This document shows positions 9,168-18,755 of a stretch of DNA of 64,000 nt, one piece after another (the stretch's first letter is position 1; the number at the start of each line of letters is the position of its first letter). This DNA is from JBKEDF01 sp047975325. GTDB taxonomy: Bacteria > Pseudomonadota > Alphaproteobacteria > Rhodobacterales > Rhodobacteraceae. A program made the translations under genes and the position numbers. Below the pieces are notes generated by a model, which worked only from the letters and a program-made list of their open reading frames with translations, was not told where the DNA came from and ran no database searches. The stretch lies in NCBI GenBank assembly GCA_047975325.1, contig JBKEDF010000007.1, positions 30,708 through 94,707 on the forward strand, in the 5' to 3' direction.

Positions 9168-10528
9168 CCGGTTCCATTCGTCCCCCCAAGCCCGCCGCGC
9201 GCCCTGATCAGGTATCGCTCTGGCAGTACCTGAAGCTTTTTCGACAGGATATCCTTTCGGCGCAGCCCGCGCGGCTTTACCGTGCCTGGATGGCGGAGTT
9301 TCGTACGCCCTTTTTCCGCAGCTATCTTTGCAATGATCCGGCGCTGGTCCGGAAGATCCTGAAGGAACGCCCCCGGGATTTTCCGAAATCCAATCGCGTG
9401 GGGGAGGGGTTGCGTCCGCTTCTGGGAAATTCGGTTTTCGTCACCAATGGTGAAGTCTGGGAACGACAGCGCCGGATCATCGACCCCGCTTTCGAAGGTG
9501 GCCGTCTGCGCGATACTTTCCCCGCTATGCTAGCTGCAGGCCGGGCAGCAGCGGGGCGGCTGACAGAAGGCGTGGTGGAGATCGAGGAAGAGATGAGCCA
9601 TGCCGCCGCGGATGTGATATTCCGTACGCTTTTCTCCATCCCGATCGAACATGAAATTGCAGCGCGGGTCTTTGCGGAATTTCGTGTCTATCAACGCAGT
9701 CAGCCAATTCTTAATCTTGGGGCCTTTCTACCCTTGCCCCGTTGGGTGCCGCGCCTGCACCGGCGCGATACGAAACGGAGCGCGAAGGCGATCCGACAAC
9801 TTATTACCGAATTGACCGAAATACGTGCGCGGGAGATTGCGGCGGGTTCCGCGCCGGATGATCTTGCGACCAAGATCATGACCACCAGGGACCCCAAAAC
9901 CGGGGAACGTTTCGCGACTGCGGAAATGGTTGATCAGGTCGCGATCTTTTTTCTGGCGGGGCATGAAACTTCCGCTTCGGCACTGGCATGGGCTCTTTAC
10001 CTGCTGGCGTTTGACCCGGAAACACAGCGGGCCGTGGCGGCAGAGGCGGATACCTTGGGACCGGAGCCGGATTTTGCCGCCCTGTCCCGTCTGCGGCTGA
10101 CCCGCGATGTATTTCGTGAGGCGCTGCGCCTCTATCCGCCCGTGCCGATGATGGTGCGCGAAAATCGATGCCCCGAGGCGTTTCGCGGTCGCAACCTGCG
10201 CCCCGGTGGGCAGGTTGTCCTTAGCCCATGGCATTTGCATCGTCATGAACGCCTTTGGGAAAACGCCGATGATTTCAACCCGTCCCGCTGGCAGCAGGCG
10301 GAGGGAAAGACCTCTGCGCGGGAAGCCTTTATTCCCTTCTCGGCAGGGCCAAGGGTTTGCCCCGGGGCGGGTTTTGCCATGGTCGAGGGGCCGCTTTTGC
10401 TGGCACTTATCGCGGCGCGTTTCCATCTTGAACCGGCCCCCGGCCCGGCGCCGGTTCCGGTTGCCTATCTGACGGTTCGCGCGCGTGATGGGATCCGGAT
10501 CAATCTGTCACGACGCAGCCGGCACTGA
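9164..10528 (+). CDS. Cytochrome P450
   Basis: This is a heme-thiolate monooxygenase of 454 residues without a membrane anchor, so probably a soluble bacterial P450. Visible landmarks are the I-helix AGHETS (oxygen activation), the K-helix EALR of the ExxR motif, and the heme-binding FSAGPRVCPGAGFA with Cys near 399. GxETxA-type I-helix text and the overall pattern resemble CYP4/CYP102-like fatty-acid or alkane hydroxylases more than camphor types. No ferredoxin or reductase gene is adjacent, so electrons must come from elsewhere. It is coupled to the upstream hydrolase by a 4-base overlap and converges on the RHH gene. The substrate is unknown. Confidence 0.92.
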   Translation: MTGSIRPPKPAARPDQVSLWQYLKLFRQDILSAQPARLYRAWMAEFRTPFFRSYLCNDPALVRKILKERPRDFPKSNRVGEGLRPLLGNSVFVTNGEVWERQRRIIDPAFEGGRLRDTFPAMLAAGRAAAGRLTEGVVEIEEEMSHAAADVIFRTLFSIPIEHEIAARVFAEFRVYQRSQPILNLGAFLPLPRWVPRLHRRDTKRSAKAIRQLITELTEIRAREIAAGSAPDDLATKIMTTRDPKTGERFATAEMVDQVAIFFLAGHETSASALAWALYLLAFDPETQRAVAAEADTLGPEPDFAALSRLRLTRDVFREALRLYPPVPMMVRENRCPEAFRGRNLRPGGQVVLSPWHLHRHERLWENADDFNPSRWQQAEGKTSAREAFIPFSAGPRVCPGAGFAMVEGPLLLALIAARFHLEPAPGPAPVPVAYLTVRARDGIRINLSRRSRH

Positions 10529-10531
10529 CGG

Positions 10532-10756
10532 TCATCTCTTTCTGTCCCGATACCAGGCAAGGATGAAGACCCGTATCGCAGAAGCGAGCCCGATTTCCCC
10601 TTGTCGTGCCTCATCGATTTCGGCGGCGAGTTCATTCAGCCCAATCTCCCGCGTCTGGGCAATCTCGCGAAAGGCCTGCCAGAATTCGGGCTCCAGTGAA
10701 ACGGAGGTGCGGTGACCACGCAGGGTCAGGGAATGTTTCGCGGGGCGGGCGGGCAT
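10532..10756 (-). CDS. Small ribbon-helix-helix domain protein
   Basis: The product has ~74 residues and is almost entirely one RHH-type fold: KHSLTLRGHRTSVSLEPEFW followed by two helices ending IRVFILAW. This family is widespread in alphaproteobacteria and is presumed to bind DNA as a dimer through the N-terminal strand; its targets are unknown to me. The ATG at 10756 aligns with that conserved start, and a frame extending to 10798 adds 14 residues of uncertain reality. It lies downstream of the GMC dehydrogenase and meets the P450 tail-to-tail with three bases between. Confidence 0.7.
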   Translation of the reverse strand: MPARPAKHSLTLRGHRTSVSLEPEFWQAFREIAQTREIGLNELAAEIDEARQGEIGLASAIRVFILAWYRDRKR

Positions 10757-10842
10757 GGCACATCTCGGGCAAGGGGATCTTGCGTCAGGATGCGCCAATT
10801 ACCGGAAGAACCGCAACCGTCCTTTGCGAAAAGCTGCAGCCT

Positions 10843-12447
10843 TCAGCGATTGCCGCGGATCATGTCAGAGGCCTTTTCACCGATCATGATCGTTGGGGCA
10901 TTGGTATTGGATCCTATCAGGCTCGGCATGGTGGAACTGTCACAGATCCGCAGCCCGTCAACCCCGTGGACACGTAATTGCGGATCGACCACGGCCATTT
11001 CATCGACCCCCATCTTGCAGGCCCCAATCGGGTGATACGAGGTCCGGCCATATTGCCGTGCATAAGCCTCAAGCTCCTCCTGCGAATTGACGGAATCATC
11101 GGGAAACCGGATTTGCCGGATATATTTTTGCAGGCTGGGTTGCCGGAAGATCTCCCGGCTAATCTTCACCCCTTCGACCGAGGTTTTCAGATCATCGGGA
11201 TGGGCAAGGAAATTCGGGTCGATGATCGGGGCGGCATTCGCATCCGAGGAACGCAGCCGCACCGTGCCGCGTGATTTCGGCCGCAGGGTATAACTGTTAA
11301 GCGTAATCCCGGAAGATCCCTTGGGCACGCTCGGTACCCCGGCCTCGGCCCCCGCCCCTGCAAGGAAGTGGAATTGCAGATCGGGGGTCTTGGCAACCTT
11401 GTCGGAGAACCAGAAAGCCCCGCCTTCCACTACATTGGACGCCACCGGGCCGCTTCCGAACAGGAAATACTGTGCCCCGGCCCAGACCATCCAGTGCAGC
11501 TTGTTATATTTATCAAGCGAATAATGCCCGGTCAGTTCGGCCACGATATCGATGCCAAAGTGATCCTGCAGGTTTTCGCCCACGCCCGGCAGATCCTGGA
11601 CAACCTCGATCCCCATCTGTTGCAGATGGGCGGCAGGGCCAATTCCCGACAGCAGCATCAGTTTTGGCGAACCGATTGCGCCGGATGTGACCAGAACCTC
11701 ATTATCGGCACGGGCCACGATCCGTTCCCCCTTGGAACGGGAATATTCCACGCCGGAGGCACGGCTGCCCTCAATGATCACGCGATGTACGAGACAGCCT
11801 GTCTCCACCGTCAGGTTGGGGCGTTTCATTGCCGGGCGCAGGTAGCCCACCGCAGCGGAACAGCGTTTGTTGCCCTTGATCGTTGTCTGATAGACGCTGG
11901 CGCCTTCCTGCACAGAGCCGTTGAAATCGGGGTTGTAGGGAATGCCCCGTTCCTGACAACTTTGCACGAAGGCACGGGTCATCGGTTGCGGATCCGCAAG
12001 GTTCGAAACTCCCAGTTCCCCATCGGTGCCATGCCAGTCGCCTGACAGGATGGTATTGCCTTCTGAACGCAGGAAATATTTCTGGATTTCGGCAAAGGAC
12101 CAACCCTCGGCACCTTCTTCCTGGGCCCAGCGATCGTAATCGCTGGGATGGCCACGGGTGAAGACCTCGGCGTTGATTGAAGAACCACCACCGATCACCC
12201 GGGCCTGGGCATAGGGAATTTCACGATTATTGGCATGTTTTTGCGGCGCGGTGACGAGGCCCCAGGTATGCGGGCCCGTTGTCATCTTGGCGAAACCCAC
12301 CGGCATGTGGATGAAGGGGTGGTTATCCTTGCCACCCGCCTCCAGCAGGAGGACCCGGCAACTCGCATCTTCGGTCAGGCGATTTGCCAGAACGCAACCG
12401 GATGAGCCACCCCCGACAATTATATAGTCATAACCTTTTGCCGCCAT
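10843..12447 (-). CDS. GMC-family FAD-dependent alcohol dehydrogenase (choline-dehydrogenase-like)
   Basis: The protein of ~534 residues oxidises an alcohol to an aldehyde using FAD. The ADP-binding motif YIIVGGGSSGCVLANRL is at the N-terminus. GMC signature segments (ARVIGGGSSINAEVFTRGHP, VTSGAIGSPKLMLLSGIGP) and the C-terminal YHPIGACKMG with catalytic His, then GSNTNAPTIMIGE, are all present. The start A is the last base of the upstream aldehyde dehydrogenase stop (TGATG). Although similar to BetA, its partners here are a ribose-type importer and a generic aldehyde dehydrogenase. A polyol or other primary alcohol is therefore at least as likely as choline. Confidence 0.85.
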   Translation of the reverse strand: MAAKGYDYIIVGGGSSGCVLANRLTEDASCRVLLLEAGGKDNHPFIHMPVGFAKMTTGPHTWGLVTAPQKHANNREIPYAQARVIGGGSSINAEVFTRGHPSDYDRWAQEEGAEGWSFAEIQKYFLRSEGNTILSGDWHGTDGELGVSNLADPQPMTRAFVQSCQERGIPYNPDFNGSVQEGASVYQTTIKGNKRCSAAVGYLRPAMKRPNLTVETGCLVHRVIIEGSRASGVEYSRSKGERIVARADNEVLVTSGAIGSPKLMLLSGIGPAAHLQQMGIEVVQDLPGVGENLQDHFGIDIVAELTGHYSLDKYNKLHWMVWAGAQYFLFGSGPVASNVVEGGAFWFSDKVAKTPDLQFHFLAGAGAEAGVPSVPKGSSGITLNSYTLRPKSRGTVRLRSSDANAAPIIDPNFLAHPDDLKTSVEGVKISREIFRQPSLQKYIRQIRFPDDSVNSQEELEAYARQYGRTSYHPIGACKMGVDEMAVVDPQLRVHGVDGLRICDSSTMPSLIGSNTNAPTIMIGEKASDMIRGNR

Positions 12448-13949
12448 CAGTCGATCCACTTCGTACGCTTGCCGGTTTCGATATGAATGGATTTGATCTG
12501 GGTATATTCCTCGATCCCGTAGGCCCCTGCCTCGCGTCCCCAACCGGATTGCCTGAACCCGCCCAGCGGCAGTTCGGGTCCGCCTGCAAGCGTGGTATTG
12601 ACCCAGAAGCGCCCTGCCTTCACCTGCCGGGAAATCTTCAGCGCCTTGTCGATATTCTTGGTCCAGACGCTGGCGGCAAGGCCGTATTCGGTATCATTTG
12701 CCAATGTGATGGCTTCTTCAGGCGTATCGAAGGGCATGACCGTCAGGACCGGGCCGAAGATTTCCTTCTGGGCAATGGTCATTTCGGGTTTCACATCGGC
12801 AAAGATCGTGGGGCTGATATATTGGCCCTTTCCCATATCCATGGCGCCGCCACCCGTGACGATGCGTGCGCCTTCTGCCTTGCCCTGATCGATATAGCGC
12901 AGGATCGTGCCATATTGCGCTTCGGTCGTAATGGCGCCCACCTGGGTGTTCTCATCCAGCGGATCGCCGATCCGGACGCGGGAAAGCTTTTCCTGCACGC
13001 GGCGGGTGAAATCCTCCGCGATGGAGCGTTCCACGATCAGGCGGGAACCGGAAACGCAGCATTGCCCGGTGTTGAAGGCGATGCCGAAGGCCACGCCATC
13101 GGCAGCCTCGTCCAGATCGGCATCGGCAAAGACAACCTGCGGGTTCTTGCCGCCCAGTTCCAGACCTAGTTTCTTGAAGTTGCTGCGCCCTGCGGCCTCT
13201 ACCACCTTGCGCCCCACGGCAGTGGAACCGGTGAAGGATAACATATCGACATCCGGATGTTCGATCAGCGCCTGACCGATCGTGTCGCCGGTGCCGATCA
13301 CCACATTCATGCAGCCATCGGGCAGGCCGGCTTCTGTCAGGATCTCGGCCAGCATCAGGGATGAGGCGCTGGTCATTTCAGAGGGCTTTGTCACGATGGT
13401 ACAGCCCGAGGCGAGGACATAGGGAACACGTTCACAAAGGATAAGAAAGGGGAAGTTCCAGGGTGTGACGATGCCCACGACGCCCACCGGTTCGCGGGTG
13501 ACGATGCCGAAAAGGTTGTCACCCAGATTGTTGAAGCTGTCGCCATGCAGGCTGCGGGCCAGACCGCTGGCAAATTCGAACATGTCGGCGCAGCCCAGAA
13601 CCTCACCACGGGATTGCGAAATCGGTTTTCCGTTTTCCAATGTTTCGAAATAGGCGATTTCCTCAACCCGTTCCCGGATCAACCGGGCGGTTTTCAGCAA
13701 CACGGCCGCCCGTGCCTGTCCGTTCAACCCCGACCAGCGACGGTCGTCGAAAGCCCGTCGCGCGGCCGCCACGGCCTGGTCGAGATCATCGAGCGTGCAA
13801 TTGGGGATTCGCGTGACCGGGACCCCATGGGCGGGCGACAGGCGTTCGAAAACGTCACGGTCGCCTGCCGGGATGGATTTACCATCAACATAGAAGCCGA
13901 AGTCGCGCGGTGCCGCGGGCAGGGGCAGGATTTTGCTTACTTTGTTCAT
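12447..13949 (-). CDS. NAD(P)-dependent aldehyde dehydrogenase
   Basis: This 500-residue classical ALDH oxidises an aldehyde to an acid. Visible motifs are PWNFPFLI (Rossmann entry), FTGSTAVGR, LELGGKNP with the general-base Glu, and FNTGQCCVSGSR with the nucleophilic Cys. The start at 13949 has GAGG upstream. It sits between the sugar-type ABC genes and the GMC alcohol dehydrogenase, overlapping the latter by one base. The pair would take an imported alcohol to a carboxylate in two steps. The exact aldehyde cannot be read from the sequence; a betaine-aldehyde role is possible but not favoured by the transporter type. Confidence 0.88.
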   Translation of the reverse strand: MNKVSKILPLPAAPRDFGFYVDGKSIPAGDRDVFERLSPAHGVPVTRIPNCTLDDLDQAVAAARRAFDDRRWSGLNGQARAAVLLKTARLIRERVEEIAYFETLENGKPISQSRGEVLGCADMFEFASGLARSLHGDSFNNLGDNLFGIVTREPVGVVGIVTPWNFPFLILCERVPYVLASGCTIVTKPSEMTSASSLMLAEILTEAGLPDGCMNVVIGTGDTIGQALIEHPDVDMLSFTGSTAVGRKVVEAAGRSNFKKLGLELGGKNPQVVFADADLDEAADGVAFGIAFNTGQCCVSGSRLIVERSIAEDFTRRVQEKLSRVRIGDPLDENTQVGAITTEAQYGTILRYIDQGKAEGARIVTGGGAMDMGKGQYISPTIFADVKPEMTIAQKEIFGPVLTVMPFDTPEEAITLANDTEYGLAASVWTKNIDKALKISRQVKAGRFWVNTTLAGGPELPLGGFRQSGWGREAGAYGIEEYTQIKSIHIETGKRTKWID

Positions 13950-14002
13950 ATTTCCTCACAAAGTCATTAGGTTGCAACGGCCCGGGCAGGCGCGGGATCG
14001 GT

Positions 14003-14944
14003 CTATTTCACGACCTTTAGCTTGGCTCGGTCGATGGTCAGGGCAATGGCCGCAATCAGGATCAGGCCAAACACCATCTGCTGCTGGGTTACATCTACTT
14101 CGAAATAGAGCATCGAAGTCCGGATGACTGCAACAATCAGCGTGCCGATCAGCGTATTGATCACACCGCCAACGCCCCCGGTCAGCGGTGTTCCGCCCAC
14201 CAGCACGGCCACGATGGCCGGAAGCAGGAAGCCATTGGCCAGCGTAGGTGATCCGCCCGACAGTTTGACCGCGAAAAGCAGCCCGGCCAGCGCCGCGAAC
14301 AGCCCTGAAAGGGCAAAGGCGATGATCTTGATCCGCGTGACATTGATGCCCGAGGCGACAGCGGCCTGTTCACCGCAACCAACCGCCTTGAGCGCGCGGC
14401 CAAAGGTGGTGCGGCTTTGAAGGAACCAGGTCGCGATGACGAGGACGAGGCCGATGATCACCTCATGTGGGATCCCAGCGGTTTCCCCCAGCATCCAGCC
14501 AAAGGTATCGGCGCGTATCGTGGCATCCATGAACAGCGCCTTCTGACCGGAAAGATACTGCGCCAGTGATAGCGCGATCCCGCCAATGGCCAGTGTCGAG
14601 ATAAAGGACGGAACCAGCAGTCTAGTGGTGATGAAGCCTGAAATCGCCCCCATCGCAAACCCGGCCGCGATGCAGGCCAGTGCCGCGCCGATCCCGAAAA
14701 CGGGAAGGGATATGGTGGCGATCACCGTCGTCATGTTGGCCACGGATTGCGCCGAAAGGTCGATCCCGCCGATATAGATCGCGAATGTCATGCCAAGCGC
14801 CATGATGAAAAGCGGCACGATATCCGCCATCATGTCCAGAAGGCTGGCAGGACGCAGGAAGTCGCTGTTGACCGAGCCCACAAGCGCCACGAGGATAACC
14901 AGCGTGATCCAAGGCAAATGCGGTTTGATTTTTTCGAAACTCAT
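14003..14944 (-). CDS. Ribose-type ABC importer permease (second of two)
   Basis: This inner-membrane permease of the RbsC/AraH family has 313 residues and about eight to ten hydrophobic segments. The family pattern GMTFAIYIGGIDLSAQSV occurs early, and GTPLTGGVGGVINTLIGTLI late. It follows the ATPase gene by nine bases on the same strand. The presence of two different permease genes implies a heterodimeric channel. Confidence 0.88.
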   Translation of the reverse strand: MSFEKIKPHLPWITLVILVALVGSVNSDFLRPASLLDMMADIVPLFIMALGMTFAIYIGGIDLSAQSVANMTTVIATISLPVFGIGAALACIAAGFAMGAISGFITTRLLVPSFISTLAIGGIALSLAQYLSGQKALFMDATIRADTFGWMLGETAGIPHEVIIGLVLVIATWFLQSRTTFGRALKAVGCGEQAAVASGINVTRIKIIAFALSGLFAALAGLLFAVKLSGGSPTLANGFLLPAIVAVLVGGTPLTGGVGGVINTLIGTLIVAVIRTSMLYFEVDVTQQQMVFGLILIAAIALTIDRAKLKVVK

Positions 14945-14953
14945 GGTGATGCC

Positions 14954-16462
14954 TCAAATCATGTGATGGACGAGATCGAACAGCGACGGTTTGCTGCCCG
15001 GCACGCAATCAAAGCTCTTTTGCGCGATGCCGTCCTTCAGGACGAGAATGGAATGGGAAAGACCGATGGCCTCTTCCAGCGTATCGGCCACGAGGATGAT
15101 CCCCACGCCATTGTCGGACATCTCGCGCATCATGTCATAGACATCCTCCTTGGCGCCGATATCGAGGCCGCGTGTCGGATGGTCCAGCAGGATGATCTTG
15201 GAACCGCCCGAACGCCACTTGGCCAGAACCACCTTTTGCTGGTTTCCGCCCGAAAGCCCGGCACAATCCTTGTAGACATCTGGCGTCTTGATCGACAGCC
15301 GCTCGATCCAGTCCCGGGCGAGGGTCTTTTCCTCACCAATGTGCAGGACCGAGGCATTGGAATAGTTCTGCATCTGGCTGATCGTCATGTTTTCATAGAC
15401 GTTCATGCCGCTGACGATGCCCTCGATCTTCCTTTCGCGCGGCACATAGCCGACCATCTCGGCCACCGAATGTTGCGCGTTGAAGCTGTGGACCTTCTTG
15501 CCATTGATCATCACTTCGCCCGAACTGGGCGATTGCAGGCCGAAGATCGTGCGCAGGATCGCCTCGCGCCCGGATCCTTCGGTACCGACAAGGCACAGGA
15601 CCTCCCCGGGCCGCAGATCGAAGGTTATGTTCTGGTATTTTGTTCCGCAACTCGCGTCCTTGAAGGAAACCAGTGGCTGGGCGGCCTTGTCGAAGGGCTT
15701 TTGCTTGTCCTCGCGATAGTATTCGGTGTTGATATCGCGCCCGACCATCTTGCGCTGGATGGTTTCGGTATCGGCATCCGCCCCTGCGACGACATCGACC
15801 ACCTCACCATCCTTCATCACATAGATCCGATCGGAAATTTCCAGGACCTCATCCATGCGGTGGGAAACGAAGATGAAGCTGGCCCGGCTGGTCAATTCAC
15901 GCACCAGCTTGAACAGAAGCTCCACCTCCTCGCGGCCCAGGACCGAAGTTGGCTCATCCAGCAGGATGACCAGATCGCCCTCGACCCGTTCCTCCAGCGT
16001 CAGCACCTTGGCCAGTTCGACAAGCTGGCGTTGCGCGAAGGACAGGCTGGACGTAACCGCAGACGGGTCAATATCCAGCTTTACCTTGGCAAGCTGGTAC
16101 CGCGCAGCTTCGGCCATGGCGGCCCAGTTGATCACGCCGAAGCGGACGAATTGCTGTTCAAATCCCAGGAAGATGTTTTCCATCACCGTCAGGTTGGCAA
16201 TCAGCGATTGTTCCTGAAACACCATGCCGACGCCGTGGTCCATGGCTTGGCGCGGGTTTGAAAAGCGTACTTCCTTGCCGCTCATCATGACCTTGCCGCC
16301 ATCATGCTGATAGGCACCATAGAGCACTTTCATCAGCGTGGATTTTCCAGCGCCGTTTTCCCCGACAAGGCCGATGATTTCACCTTTGTCGATCCTGAAA
16401 TCAATCCCCTTGAGCGCACGCACGCCCGGGAAGACCTTTTCGACTTTCTGAAGTTCGTACAT
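14954..16462 (-). CDS. Ribose-type ABC importer ATPase with two nucleotide-binding domains
   Basis: The protein has 502 residues with tandem ATPase domains, as in RbsA/MglA/XylG. Domain 1 has an intact Walker A (GENGAGKST), a relaxed signature (LSFAQRQ) and Walker B (LLDEPTSVLG). Domain 2 has a degenerate Walker A (GTEGSGREA, no Lys) but a good LSGGNQQ signature, the usual asymmetry of this family. It lies between the two permease genes. It energises uptake of the operon substrate, predicted to be a sugar, polyol or similar small hydroxylated compound. Confidence 0.92.
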   Translation of the reverse strand: MYELQKVEKVFPGVRALKGIDFRIDKGEIIGLVGENGAGKSTLMKVLYGAYQHDGGKVMMSGKEVRFSNPRQAMDHGVGMVFQEQSLIANLTVMENIFLGFEQQFVRFGVINWAAMAEAARYQLAKVKLDIDPSAVTSSLSFAQRQLVELAKVLTLEERVEGDLVILLDEPTSVLGREEVELLFKLVRELTSRASFIFVSHRMDEVLEISDRIYVMKDGEVVDVVAGADADTETIQRKMVGRDINTEYYREDKQKPFDKAAQPLVSFKDASCGTKYQNITFDLRPGEVLCLVGTEGSGREAILRTIFGLQSPSSGEVMINGKKVHSFNAQHSVAEMVGYVPRERKIEGIVSGMNVYENMTISQMQNYSNASVLHIGEEKTLARDWIERLSIKTPDVYKDCAGLSGGNQQKVVLAKWRSGGSKIILLDHPTRGLDIGAKEDVYDMMREMSDNGVGIILVADTLEEAIGLSHSILVLKDGIAQKSFDCVPGSKPSLFDLVHHMI

Positions 16463-16472
16463 CTGCTCCCCC

Positions 16473-17438
16473 CTATTTCACGAAGGCGACCGCACGGCGG
16501 TCCGTGGCGAGAACGAGCGCGACAATGACCAGCACACCCAATACCCCGCTTTGCAGATAGCCCGGCAGGCCGATCACGACCATTCCGTTATTGATCACCG
16601 AAACGATCAGGACACCGATCAAGGTATTCCAGACACCGCCGATCCCGCCCCAGAGTGCGGTACCGCCGACAACGACCGAGGTGATCGACATGAACATGAA
16701 ATTTGCACCGGTATTGGTTTCGGCAATGCCGATCCGGCCGATTGCGAGGATTGCCCCGACCGCATAGAAAACGCCTGCCAGCATGAAACCCATTAGCCGC
16801 ACGCGCCGTACATTCAGCCCGGAGGCGTGGGCCAGTTCCTCACCGCCCCCCACGGCGTAAAGGTTGCGCCCCAATGTAGTCCGGCTCTGGATGAACCAGG
16901 CAATCAGCAGGAAGACCCCGGCAACATAGACCATGATCGGAAAACCAAACCAGCGTTCGGTCAGAAGCGAGCGCAGTATTTCATCCTCGACGCGGATCCT
17001 GTCCCCGTCGGTCAGCAACAGTGCAAAGCCGGTCCCCACGAATCCCATGGCAAGCGAGGCCATGAAGGAAGGAATTTTCAGGAAGATATGCACAGCACCC
17101 GTGACAAAACCCGCCAGCGCGCCGATGACAAGCGCCAGCGGCAACGCAACCCAGGCAATGGAGGCCAGGGTCCCCCCGAGCGCCAGAAAGGCGAAGGCGA
17201 AAATGACCGCGCTTACGGAAACCGTACCTTCCATGGAAAGGTCGATCGAACCCATCAGGATTACGAATGTCACGCCGATCGCGACCATCAGGGCGGGCGC
17301 TGCGGCAATGCCGATCCGGGCAAAATTGCGCAGGGAAAAGAAGCGCGGTTCGATCAATGTAAAGACAAGCATCAGGACCGCCAGCACGATGAGCGGAGCC
17401 CATCGGGACAGCGTGTCCCGGTTGAGAAACCTTTCCAC
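16473..17438 (-). CDS. Ribose-type ABC importer permease (first of two)
   Basis: This RbsC-family membrane protein of ~321 residues carries GVTFVILMGSIDLSMEGTVS and GGTALWGGIGGVWNTLIGVL. I chose a GTG start at 17438 because GGAGAG lies five bases upstream and the translated text just before is not family-like. It follows the solute-binding gene after a strong hairpin and precedes the ATPase by 10 bases. Confidence 0.85.
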   Translation of the reverse strand: MERFLNRDTLSRWAPLIVLAVLMLVFTLIEPRFFSLRNFARIGIAAAPALMVAIGVTFVILMGSIDLSMEGTVSVSAVIFAFAFLALGGTLASIAWVALPLALVIGALAGFVTGAVHIFLKIPSFMASLAMGFVGTGFALLLTDGDRIRVEDEILRSLLTERWFGFPIMVYVAGVFLLIAWFIQSRTTLGRNLYAVGGGEELAHASGLNVRRVRLMGFMLAGVFYAVGAILAIGRIGIAETNTGANFMFMSITSVVVGGTALWGGIGGVWNTLIGVLIVSVINNGMVVIGLPGYLQSGVLGVLVIVALVLATDRRAVAFVK

Positions 17439-17504
17439 GGCACTCTCCGTTATATGAATTGACTTGATTTCAGGGGGATGTCGGCTGAACCCCTGAATAG
17501 TATT

Positions 17505-17530
17505 GCGGCCATTCCGTTCGGAATGGCCGC
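17505..17530 (-). other. Intercistronic hairpin between solute-binding and permease genes
   Basis: GCGGCCATTCC and GGAATGGCCGC form a perfect 11-bp stem with a GTTC loop, 14 bases past the solute-binding stop. No T-run follows on the transcribed strand. Such structures commonly protect the upstream message or partly stop transcription, so the binding protein is made in excess over the membrane parts. Confidence 0.7.
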
Positions 17531-17543
17531 GCAATTGGCAGGA

Positions 17544-18638
17544 TCAGTACTGGATCTGGCCGTTGGTCGGACCCCAGAAATCGGTCCAGTCATATTCAGG
17601 CTCTTTATCGATATTGTTGGCCTTGTATTCTTCGGCATTGGCCAGGGTGATATCCACCGCCGGGCCGTAGAATTCCCGGTGTTCCTCGGGTTCTTCGGAG
17701 GGTTTGAACGTGCCGATCGCGGCGTGATAGGCCAGCGAGGCCAGAACGCCGCCGCCCCAGAAGGGATCGGTGGAAACCGTGCCGCTCATTTCGCCCTTCA
17801 TGACCAGTTCGACACCCTGCGGGGTGCCGTCATAGCCCGAAACCGGGATCTCACCGGCCAGCCCATCGGCGCGCAGCGCCTCGACCGCACCAAAGGCCAT
17901 GGAGTCATTGGCGCAGAACACGCCATCGACATCGCCGAAGCGGGTCAGAAAGCCGGACATGACTTCATTGGCCTTCTGCGTATCCCAATCGGCGGGCTGG
18001 TAATCCAGCAATTCAATATCAGGGAATTCCTGCAGGACGTTCATCAGGCCCTGATTGCGTTCGATTGCAGGCACGTTGGAGGCGATGCCGCCAATCCCCA
18101 CGATCCGACCCTTGCCGCCCATGGCCTCAAACATCACGCGGGCCATCTTTTCCGCCGGGGCGACATCGGACCAGCTGAGGTGAGCGACGTAATTGTCGCC
18201 GAAATCCCAGGGGTGCAGATCGTCGGTCTTGTTCCACATGGTGGTGACGAAACCGCCTGCTTCAGTTACCGCCTCGACCACGGGGCGGGCATTGGGGGCG
18301 TCATTGGCATCAATGGCCAGGGCCACGTTGCCGCCTTCCTTGGACAGAAGTGCCTTCACATCGGCCAGGGATTTTTCCGAGGAACCATCGGAGATCAGGT
18401 GGGTCAGGGCATCAGCCGGCATGTCCAGGCTTTTCACAAATGCCTCACCGCCTGAAACGACCGAGTTCCAGTAAGGGTTGGTGCGGTTGCGATAGGACCA
18501 TGCGATTGTCGGGTTTTCGGCTGCACGCGCCAGCCCCGGGCGCATCAGGCCTGCTGCGGTAACGCCCGCTGCGCCAGACAGCAGGAATTTGCGACGGTTG
18601 ATCGTTTCCCGCTCGATATACTTCTTGATGAACGACAT
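17544..18638 (-). CDS. Sugar-type ABC importer solute-binding protein, Tat-exported
   Basis: The periplasmic binding protein has ~364 residues and the RbsB/type I fold (VDGVFCANDSMAFGAVEAL, IPVSGYDGTPQGVELV). The N-terminus has NRRKFLLSG followed by a hydrophobic stretch ending ARA, a twin-arginine export signal, so the protein is probably folded before export. The start at 18638 has GGAGG upstream. It is the first gene of the operon and would set substrate specificity. I cannot name the ligand; the text is not close to classical ribose or xylose binders. Confidence 0.88.
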   Translation of the reverse strand: MSFIKKYIERETINRRKFLLSGAAGVTAAGLMRPGLARAAENPTIAWSYRNRTNPYWNSVVSGGEAFVKSLDMPADALTHLISDGSSEKSLADVKALLSKEGGNVALAIDANDAPNARPVVEAVTEAGGFVTTMWNKTDDLHPWDFGDNYVAHLSWSDVAPAEKMARVMFEAMGGKGRIVGIGGIASNVPAIERNQGLMNVLQEFPDIELLDYQPADWDTQKANEVMSGFLTRFGDVDGVFCANDSMAFGAVEALRADGLAGEIPVSGYDGTPQGVELVMKGEMSGTVSTDPFWGGGVLASLAYHAAIGTFKPSEEPEEHREFYGPAVDITLANAEEYKANNIDKEPEYDWTDFWGPTNGQIQY

Positions 18639-18755
18639 GTAGTCCTCCCTTGGTGTCATCCTTCAGCACCTTTATAGCCCCTTTCGGATGGCGAACCATC
18701 CCCTGGCCTTCCCCCGCAGGTTGTTCCTGGTGCCCTGCTCCCTTAATTCACCAAT

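Noticed and set aside
14747..16261. A 504-codon open frame opposite the ribose-type ATPase gene
   Set aside because: Its translation is rich in His, Asp and Arg without any family text, while the other strand encodes a complete ATPase. It is a shadow of GC-rich codon use.
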